Positions 7,601 to 11,100 of a DNA stretch of 17,409 nucleotides are shown here, piece by piece. The translations under genes and the position numbers were made by a program. Origin of the DNA: Chromera velia (Eukaryota; Sar; Chromeraceae); contig JAHBMJ010000749.1 in NCBI GenBank assembly GCA_018398765.1, positions 16,797 through 34,205 of the forward strand, read 5' to 3'. The notes below the pieces were generated by a model. That model made no database searches. It saw nothing but the letters and a program-made list of their open reading frames with translations, and had not been told where the DNA came from. Numbering within the stretch: the first letter of the stretch is position 1; each line of letters begins with the position of its first letter.

Positions 7601-9403
7601 GAGGTGAGGAGGGTGAGGGCGGAACTTGAAGCGACCCGGCAGGAGTGGGCGGGGCCTCCGCTCCGCCTCCTCCCCCCGGGGAGAGTTCCCGTCTCCTCCC
7701 CTTCGACGCAGAGGCAGACGCAGAGGACGAACTCGAAGAGGAAGAGGAAGAAGAGCGTAGCAATCGAGAGAATAAAGCGGAGGGGTCGTCAGACAGGTCC
7801 ACAGACTTCACCACACCACCCACACGTCCAAGAACCTTCGGAATCTGCACTCGTGGAAGAAACACACAGATTCATTTTCACTCTTCGCACACACACACTC
7901 ACGGAACCCGGACGGGGAGACCTGTGAGAGATGGAGGAAGGGTGCAGAAAGAGGGGAGGGGAAGAGGCGGAGAGGGAGAGGCGGAGAGGGAGAGGAAAGG
8001 GCTGGCGGGAGGTAAAGCAAAAAGACATGAGAGGGCGGCAGCAGGCGTCAAAGCCAGGATGGCAGGCCAATGAATGCACGGGAAAGGAGGGCATGCACAC
8101 AGAAGGGAACGAAGGTGTCCGTATTCTTGGTCAAGGCAGGAGACGAAAAAAAAAAATCTCAAAGAAACTTACAGGCTTGAACTTTCCTTCCTCAGGTTTG
8201 TAGACCAACACTGCAGACACAGCAAATACAAACAAATAAAAAAAAAACACAAAAGCTCTCCCTCCCTGGAAAAAAGGCCGGTGACATCCTTCCAGAGACG
8301 AAAGATCCACCAGAGGATTCACGAATGCACCCCCACCCCTCCTCCCACCCCATCCCTTCAGCCCCTTGAGAGGTCAAAAGAAATAAATTCCAGTTCGACA
8401 AAGAAGTAGAAGGGCGGACGACACTCCCCCCCCTCACGCGCATGGGGGGGCCAATTTTTGCGCACAAGAGACGGAGAGCGAGAGATACGAGGAGACAGTG
8501 AAAGAGACGGGAGAGAAGTCCACACTCCGTCTCCCTCCCACACACCTGAGGAGGCCAGTGTCTCTTTTCCCTTCCCGTCTCTCAGAATATCCCCTATCTG
8601 CAGCAGGACACAGCAAGGGTAGAAATTAAACACTGAGACAGAGAAGGAATCTCACTCAAAGAGGCCCTACAGGATGCTTCCGCTTCAGGAGACTCCTGCT
8701 CAGGTATGACACAACCCTCATTCATCTTAAATATTTTGACCTGCCCCCTAACTGTAGAAAGCCCGACAGATGAATTGTGGGGTATCTCTGTGACTCTGGA
8801 GGAGAGGAGACGTAGTCCATCTACTGACCCTCACTGGAGGCTTATCCGTCAAGGTTTTCATCCGCACAACCTTGCACATGCCGAAGTTGGACCCAGAATC
8901 CAAAGCAGCCCCACTGTCGGACGAAAGGAGGGCCTCTACTTCTTGCCGTACCCCCTCCTCGGAAAGGTCGAGGGAGGGGGACCACAGAGAAGGTACTGCA
9001 GACCCCCGAGAAGAGCTCATGGTTTTTGCTTTCCTTGGCTCCTCTGCTTCCTTTTGCGTCCTTCGTGCTCGTCTCACGGCAGGACACCGAGAGCCCTTCA
9101 GACACCGATATTTGCCTGCAAAGACCGAAATTGACACGTTGAAAAAGGGTGCTCTAGGCCAGCCCGCGAAGAGTACACAGAAATTTTCGATCGGCCGTCC
9201 AGACAACGGATCGGTACGGGCGGGGAAAAGAACTTGAAGCCACAAAGACACGCAGCAGACTCTGTTCCTTGCCTCTCCACCTCCGATCACGGATGGGGCA
9301 CTAAGAAAAGCCAAAAAAGGGAGTCCCGGATCTGCTCCTCCCGCAGAGTCCTACTCCAGGCACAATCTGGCAAGAAGAGAGGGCGCAACGTCCCAGAATG
9401 CAT
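36..9403 (-). CDS. Large multi-exon gene of unknown function, 3' end beyond left edge
   Basis: About 18 minus-strand exons were chained (high to low): 9115-8835, 8597-8546, 8210-8173, 7844-7563, 7240-6929, 6528-6409, 5932-5878, 5236-5094, 4779-4708, 4425-3823, 3197-3026, 2598-2503, 1987-1635, 1227-1137, 904-867, 594-529, 110-36. Each has an AG before it, a GT after it, an open frame and an intron phase that agrees with its neighbours. From the ATG at 9020 this gives about 918 codons, and the gene continues leftward. The protein has Ser/Ala, Gly and Pro low-complexity tracts between charged helical and strand-like segments. No catalytic motif, signal peptide or clear membrane segment is visible, and I do not recognise the family. 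Single splice sites could be wrong, extra small exons may be missed (2944-2918, 2748-2696, 2111), and the chain could be two genes. Transcript data are not available here. Confidence 0.6.
111..528 (-). other. Intron of large minus-strand gene
   Basis: GTCGGT at its 5' end (minus strand), then a long T-run and pyrimidine-rich sequence, ending CTTCAG. The minus frame 136-351 is open for 71 codons but lacks splice sites that fit. The plus-strand frame 335-1135 crosses this intron and is an antisense shadow. Confidence 0.5.
529..594 (-). CDS. Exon, 22 codons
   Basis: Acceptor GTGTGCAG before 594, created by the (TG)n microsatellite at 598-622. Donor GTCGGT after 529. Phase 0 at both ends, encoding KGRKEQLPAPMFSDVFWLEG and two more residues. 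Confidence 0.6.
598..622. repeat. (CA)n microsatellite
   Basis: About 12 copies of CA on the plus strand, followed by a short (GCTC)n run to about 645. It lies directly before the 594 acceptor of the minus gene, so that on the minus strand it forms (TG)nCAG. Confidence 0.95.
670..705. repeat. (GA)n microsatellite
   Basis: Purine-only run of about 17 GA units on the plus strand, in an intron (595-866) of the minus gene, where it reads as a (TC)n pyrimidine tract. Confidence 0.95.
867..904 (-). CDS. Exon, 38 nt, perfect GTAAGT donor
   Basis: Acceptor CTTTTGCAG before 904, consensus donor GTAAGT after 867. Two bases complete the previous codon, then AAVEMLLEGAGS and exit in phase 0. The segment resembles a helix of an alpha-solenoid repeat, but it is too short to assign. 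Confidence 0.65.
1137..1227 (-). CDS. Exon, 91 nt
   Basis: Acceptor GTCCGTGCAG before 1227, donor GTCAGT after 1137. It starts in phase 0 and ends in phase 1, encoding MDRKEREDDLITKLNARALG and a short tail. The frame stays open beyond the donor, but only this donor gives the phase the next exon needs. Confidence 0.55.
1228..1634 (-). other. Intron of large minus-strand gene
   Basis: Between exons 1987-1635 and 1227-1137. It holds the (AC)n/poly-G tract, a short (GACA)n run at 1508-1555 and a degenerate CT/GA tract. No further exon with fitting phase was seen. Confidence 0.45.
1243..1296. repeat. (AC)n followed by poly-G with an N
   Basis: About 15 AC units, then about 21 G's with an undetermined base at 1281. 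It lies in the intron 1228-1634 of the minus gene. The true length of the G-run is unknown. Confidence 0.95.
1635..1987 (-). CDS. Exon, 117 codons, Ala/Pro/Gly-rich
   Basis: The acceptor CATGCAG before 1987 is the end of a GCATGCATGC tract. The donor GTCGGT after 1635 gives phase 0; GTGTAT a few codons on is an alternative. It begins MEVNLEALLHSILHARP and continues with a Pro/Ala/Gly-rich, likely disordered segment and a Gln/Gly/Ala part. Phase 1 entry matches the 2503 exon. Confidence 0.6.
1986..2011. repeat. (GCAT)n tract
   Basis: Tandem GCATGCATGC palindromic tract of about 6 units. On the minus strand its end supplies the acceptor of the 1987 exon. Confidence 0.9.
1988..2502 (-). other. 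Intron of large minus-strand gene, possible small exons inside
   Basis: Starts with GTGGGT in a (GGTG)n tract and ends in GCATGCATGCATGCAG. A candidate small exon beginning at 2111 (after GGCCTCCAG) and another after CCCCTCAG near 2180 (coding Gln-rich TQQQG) have splice-like borders, but nothing selects them over noise. Confidence 0.4.
2503..2598 (-). CDS. Exon, 31 codons
   Basis: Acceptor GTGTGTGCAG before 2598; donor GTGGGT after 2503 inside a (GGTG)n run. Phase 1 in, phase 1 out. It encodes KTAEALRNELQWDGRSPARP followed by YLGWDRLRKFL, a non-repetitive sequence with good coding character. Confidence 0.65.
2599..3025 (-). other. Intron of large minus-strand gene with two weak exon candidates
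   Basis: Two short phase-compatible minus-strand candidates lie here: 2944-2918 (after GCATGCAG, donor GTGAGA) and 2748-about 2696 (after CATGCAG, encoding LTMRVVRSSKLLRVRI). Both could be included or skipped without breaking the frame. A (GGCA)/(CAGA) tract (2955-3000) and (ACCC)n tract (3007-3026) are also present. Confidence 0.35.
3026..3197 (-). CDS. Exon, 57 codons, amphipathic helical segment
   Basis: Acceptor GAGTGCAG before 3197; donor GTGGGT after 3026, at the start of a (GTGG)n tract. It starts in phase 0 and ends in phase 1. After a Gly/Ser lead it reads as a long helix (LAERQMAEHLLQSGDVIRQF then FFREMAKEADKEKQ). Joining straight to the exon at 2598 gives a continuous charged helix, which favours skipping the weaker candidates at 2944 and 2748. 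Confidence 0.65.
3198..3822 (-). other. Intron of large minus-strand gene
   Basis: Contains the 18-bp satellite at its 3' end and otherwise ordinary sequence (3420-3820) with no exon that I could support. The frame of the upstream exon stays open to 3631 but loses coding character after about 3780. Confidence 0.45.
3200..3418. repeat. Degenerate 18-bp tandem repeat
   Basis: Unit close to GACACAGACAGATACGGA, about 11-12 diverged copies. It fills the 3' end of the minus-gene intron 3198-3822 and abuts the acceptor at 3198; on the minus strand it reads as a pyrimidine-biased GTCTGT/CTCCGTATC array. The period is a multiple of three, so open frames exist in both directions, but they have only repeat content. 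Confidence 0.85.
3823..4425 (-). CDS. Largest exon, about 201 codons, low complexity with helical parts
   Basis: Acceptor TTGCTGCAG before 4425. The frame is open to 3631; I placed the end at GTATCA after 3823 because the next exon needs phase 0. GTCAAC after 3781 is the alternative. In order: a helix (RLTKIADALDSALRER), Gly/Ser/Ala tract, an acidic-basic stretch, a second helix (CCELVAELRALSAETG), a Pro/Gly run, an alternating Ser-His segment, and an acidic end with GDEDED. Reading-frame length and amino-acid pattern support coding, but the exact 3' border is uncertain. Confidence 0.55.
4541..4612. repeat. (GAAG)n/(GAAA)n purine tract
   Basis: Pure purine run: AAGAAAG, then four or five GAAG units, then about ten GAAA units. 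It lies in the minus-gene intron 4426-4707. Such mirror-repeat purine tracts can form triplex (H-DNA). Confidence 0.9.
4708..4779 (-). CDS. Exon, 24 codons
   Basis: Acceptor GTCCCTGCAG before 4779. The donor GTCGGT after 4708 keeps phase 0 with the next exon. A stronger donor, GTGAGT, lies 8 nt on (after 4700) but leaves phase 2 and does not fit the exon at 4425. It encodes SEPALALPFLKRDEGDAAG and a short Gly/Ala tail. Confidence 0.5.
4780..5093 (-). other. Intron of large minus-strand gene
   Basis: Holds the CA/GA/poly-G tract. A possible exon after CCCCACAG at 4920 (minus frame AFMLGLMFVVSFLLLLFL, hydrophobic) was considered, but no convincing donor follows. Confidence 0.4.
4798..4858. repeat. 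(CA)n-(GA)n-poly-G with an N
   Basis: About 9 CA units, about 7 GA units, then about 30 G's with an undetermined base at 4841. It repeats the architecture of 1243-1296. It is inside the intron 4780-5093. Confidence 0.95.
5094..5236 (-). CDS. Exon, charged and Gly-rich
   Basis: Acceptor TTTGTGCAG before 5236; donor GTCAGC after 5094 is weak. It starts with two bases that complete the phase-1 codon of the 5878 exon and ends in phase 0. It encodes an Arg/Glu/Ser-rich then Gly/Ala-rich, probably disordered segment (AEETQRSSRSLERREP start). Confidence 0.5.
5237..5877 (-). other. Intron of large minus-strand gene carrying the minisatellite
   Basis: Begins GTGAGTGAGTGAGTGA and ends TTTGTGCAG. Besides the minisatellite I see no exon with fitting borders. 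Confidence 0.5.
5403..5632. repeat. 36-bp tandem minisatellite, about 6.4 copies
   Basis: The anchor CTGATG recurs at 5425, 5461, 5497, 5533, 5569 and 5605, exactly 36 bp apart. The unit reads ctgatgtctgcctgtgtacc followed by tgtctgcctctctgtt, with few substitutions. There are no unique spacers. It lies in the minus-gene intron 5237-5877. Because 36 is a multiple of three, both strands give 12-residue repeat frames. Confidence 0.95.
5878..5932 (-). CDS. Exon, 55 nt, consensus donor
   Basis: Acceptor TCCTTGCAG before 5932 and perfect donor GTGAGT after 5878. It starts in phase 0, ends in phase 1 and encodes DPLCIRVPCVYRRILLAA. The donor sits at the edge of a (GTGA)n microsatellite, so alternative donors a few bases on (each GTGAGT) exist in other frames. 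Confidence 0.55.
5933..6408 (-). other. Intron of large minus-strand gene
   Basis: GTATGT..TTGCAG. A short candidate exon after CTCTGTCAG at about 6003 (VLDTHKLLE) ends in a phase that does not fit and was left out. Otherwise pyrimidine-rich on the minus strand. Confidence 0.45.
6409..6528 (-). CDS. Exon, 40 codons
   Basis: Acceptor CGTTGCAG before 6528, donor GTATGT after 6409, phase 0 at both ends. It encodes a hydrophobic-basic pattern (CELHLVVRQKKPFFILARRK) typical of two beta strands. The phase agrees with the exons on both sides. Confidence 0.65.
6529..6928 (-). other. Intron of large minus-strand gene
   Basis: GTCAGT..GTTGCAG, 400 nt, without visible repeats or other exon candidates. 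Confidence 0.5.
6929..7240 (-). CDS. Exon, 104 codons, mixed alpha/beta-like
   Basis: Acceptor ACAATGCAG before 7240 and donor GTCAGT after 6929, phase 0 at both ends. The sequence contains a strand-like hydrophobic segment (CLVVLATKESDPSVCRGAFL) followed by charged and Gly/Met-rich parts, with no low-complexity bias. It is one of the clearest folded-domain candidates in the gene. A second donor, GTGAGT after 6901, would end in phase 1 and does not fit the next exon. Confidence 0.65.
7241..7562 (-). other. Intron of large minus-strand gene
   Basis: GTCTGT..ATGCAG, 322 nt. It contains a (CAGA)/(CATA) microsatellite at 7513-7562 and two A-runs (poly-T on the minus strand) at 7473-7496. Confidence 0.5.
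7563..7844 (-). CDS. Exon with a poly-Ser/Ala linker
   Basis: Acceptor GAGTGCAG before 7844, donor GTCTGT after 7563, phase 0 at both ends, 94 codons. It opens with IPKVLGRVGGVVKSVDLSDDP, passes into eleven or so serines followed by Ser-Ala alternation, then a Gly-run and a Pro/Ser-rich tail. This has the look of a disordered linker between two folded parts. The complementary strand gives a Glu-rich open frame that is a shadow. Confidence 0.7.
7845..8172 (-). other. Intron of large minus-strand gene
   Basis: GTAAGT..GTGCAG, 328 nt. The plus strand is strongly GA-rich (7930-8000), giving a pyrimidine tract in the transcript. No exon candidates. Confidence 0.5.
8173..8210 (-). CDS. Exon, 38 nt, perfect GTAAGT donor
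   Basis: Acceptor GTGTCTGCAG before 8210; consensus donor GTAAGT after 8173. It encodes (V)LVYKPEEGKFKP and ends in phase 0, joining the next exon (IPKVLGRVGG) cleanly. A very short exon, but both splice signals are strong. Confidence 0.65.
8211..8545 (-). other. Intron of large minus-strand gene
   Basis: GTGTGT..TCTGCAG, 335 nt. A protein-like stretch in the minus frame at about 8280-8362 (GMGWEEGWGCIRESSGG) has an AAG-type acceptor, but no donor that agrees with the flanking phases. Confidence 0.45.
8546..8597 (-). CDS. Exon, 52 nt
   Basis: Acceptor CTGCTGCAG before 8597, donor GTGTGT after 8546. The exon starts in phase 0 and ends in phase 1, encoding IGDILRDGKGKETLASS. Its last G joins TG of the next exon to form a Val codon. 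The short exon is supported by the agreement of phase on both sides. Confidence 0.6.
8835..9115 (-). CDS. Exon, N-terminal part of large minus-strand protein
   Basis: Acceptor TTTGCAG before 9115; donor GTGAGG after 8835, or GTCAGT after 8829 (both phase 0, differing by two codons). The frame is open and reads like protein, with a basic stretch followed by an acidic helix-like part (EEGVRQEVEALLSSDSG). The ATG at 9020 (AAAACCATGAG context) begins MSSSRGSAV and is the simplest translation start. In that case the basic part upstream is untranslated. Confidence 0.6.
9355..9403 (-). CDS. Possible first coding exon of the large minus-strand gene
   Basis: On the minus strand a CTGCTGCAG acceptor is followed at once by an ATG at 9403. 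The frame reads MHSGTLRPLFLPDCAW and reaches a GTAGGA donor-like site in phase 1, which would join the exon starting at 9115 in frame. The alternative is that this is 5' untranslated sequence and translation starts at the ATG at 9020. A perfect GTAAGT donor just upstream (9430-9435) ends another possible 5' exon around 9436-9476, whose frame stops at that donor. Confidence 0.25.
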
Positions 9404-10086
9404 CTGCAGCAGCAGAAAGACCGAGCACAACTTACCGAAATACGAAAAGTTTTGGCCGGAGAAAATTCAGATGGTTGGCCGGGATAAAATCCTTTGAAAA
9501 AAACTGAACAGGCTCAGTGTCATTGCAAGCTTGCCTCTGTGCCCTTGTGCACATTGAAGGCTGTTGGTGTACTGTCATTGAGAGAAGATTAGAGGAGTGT
9601 TCTTCTTTTCGCCGCAATCCTTGCCCGCGGGCAGGCTCGATCGATCGACGCGCCGCCGGCCCACGCATGCCGCGGCACGCGCGGCGGGCCCGGCCGGCCG
9701 GCCGCGAGCACGCGCTCGATCGCGCTCGCAGTCCGCGCGGTCGATCCGCGGCCGCGCGTGCACCCATGCATGCAGGCGCCCGCCGCACATGCAGACCTGC
9801 ATGCATGCATGCGGACTCAAAATTGTCTGACCTTAATTAATTCATTTCAACAAGGATCGATGCAGTCTGATTCGATCGCGTTGCATGCATGTGACAGTGC
9901 CGCCTGCGATATTCACACAGACGGGCCCATCTTCTGAGACAAAATCGTAGAGGAGAGAGGAGACTACGGAACTGAAAGTTGGCACTTGTAGGTGAAGGTA
10001 CATGCTGCATTCTTACTGACACGGAAGGTTGCCCCCCTGCCCCTTGGCAACACTTTAACTGCCTTTAACGCGGCACAACACCAAAG
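9404..10086. other. Divergent intergenic/5' region between minus gene and lipase
   Basis: Separates two genes transcribed away from each other, so both promoters should lie here. It holds a possible 5' exon of the minus gene with a GTAAGT donor (9430-9435), the GC-rich palindromic island, an AT-rich patch with TTAATTAATT near 9833, and about 100 nt of ordinary sequence before the lipase ATG. No TATA box or other core element can be assigned with confidence. Confidence 0.5.
9622..9815. other. GC-rich CpG-dense island packed with short palindromes
   Basis: Nearly 200 bp dominated by CG, GC and self-complementary blocks: CGATCGATCG, GGCCGGCCGGCC, GCCGCGGC, GCGGCCGC, GCATGCATGC. The surrounding sequence has few CpG. 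Open frames cross it in all directions because stop codons are rare, but they are Arg/Ala-rich and not convincing. Its position between divergent genes suggests a regulatory or unmethylated island; it might also be an inserted element. Confidence 0.8.
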
Positions 10087-11100
10087 ATGGGTTTCCGCAT
10101 TGCATCTCGTCTGGCGTTGCTCTTTGCAGCAGCCTTCATGTTATCAGCACCACTCGTGTCATCCCAACCAGAGCTGATCGACTTTCCGTTTCCTGGCGCA
10201 GCCACACCGAAGGAGCTTGAGGACACCATCGGGTTCGACTGCAAGTCTACTTTTCCCCTAGACCAAAAAGTGTTCGTCGACTCTCTCTCCTGTATCTCCG
10301 CTGGCGTTGCAGCTGGAAACAATATCTTCAGCCAAGTGTGCAAGTGTGTCAACGGGAATCTGCCCACAGAAGAGGACCAGTGCCAGATCAGCGTCCTCCT
10401 CCAACGCCTCTCTGCTTGTGCCAACCTGAACTACTTCTGTCCCCCTAAACCTCTCACTCTTCCTGCTTTCGGACTCCCCGACTCTCAAGTTAACTTTGAC
10501 ACATTCGATTTTGACCAGTCCCTCCCTCTGCCTGCCACCACACCCCCTTCCCTCCTAGACGAGGAAGCAGTCGCCACCTACACTGCAGCCACAGCCGTCT
10601 ACAGAGCCTATGGGCTCTCCGCCAACACCTATTGCTTCGGACTCGACACAGAGGATGCCTTTGCCTCCGACGGGAGTATGACTGTCCTCCCTGGAGCGAC
10701 ACAGCTTGCGCTCTTCTTTCCAGTCTATGAGGGCAACACGACAGTCAAAGGAAGGACGGGAGAGGGGAGCGTGACAGGGGCTTACGGAGTACTGGAGGCA
10801 CAGGGCGACACGATGGTGTTGGTGCTCAGAGGGGCCCAATACTACCCCGACTGGAATGTGGTCTTCGGATACGTGCAGGAGTCCAACCCCAATTATCCAG
10901 GCATGGTGGTGGAAACCTTTGCCACAGTAGCAGACGCACTCTTCCCTGAAGTGAAGGCTGCCATCCTGCAGGCAGTGGCAGACAGCCCCTCTGCCTTCTC
11001 CAAGTTGGTAGTGGTGGGGCATTCCTTGGGAGGCGCTGTGGGAAGCCTGCTGGTAGACAGACTGACCACTGACGGGGAGATTAGCGCGCTGAGTCTGATG
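10087..11100 (+). CDS. Lipase exon 1 (signal peptide to nucleophile elbow)
   Basis: 338 codons, ends ATG|GTGGGT in phase 0. Reading through the donor gives a stop at 11157 shortly after GHSLGG, before the Asp and His, which shows that splicing is needed. The ATG at 10087 follows CAACACCAAAG and precedes a clean signal peptide. Confidence 0.85.

Noticed and set aside
7645-8073. Plus-strand acidic frame with a Glu run
   Set aside because: It is the antisense of the Ser-tract exon 7844-7563 of the minus gene, which has splice borders and matching phase.
9517-9840. Arg/Ala-rich frames over the GC-rich island
   Set aside because: Open only because the island lacks A/T-rich stop codons; composition is that of translated palindromes in every frame.
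10555-11022. Minus-strand frame opposite the lipase
   Set aside because: Shadow of the lipase exon 1, which has a signal peptide and catalytic motif.
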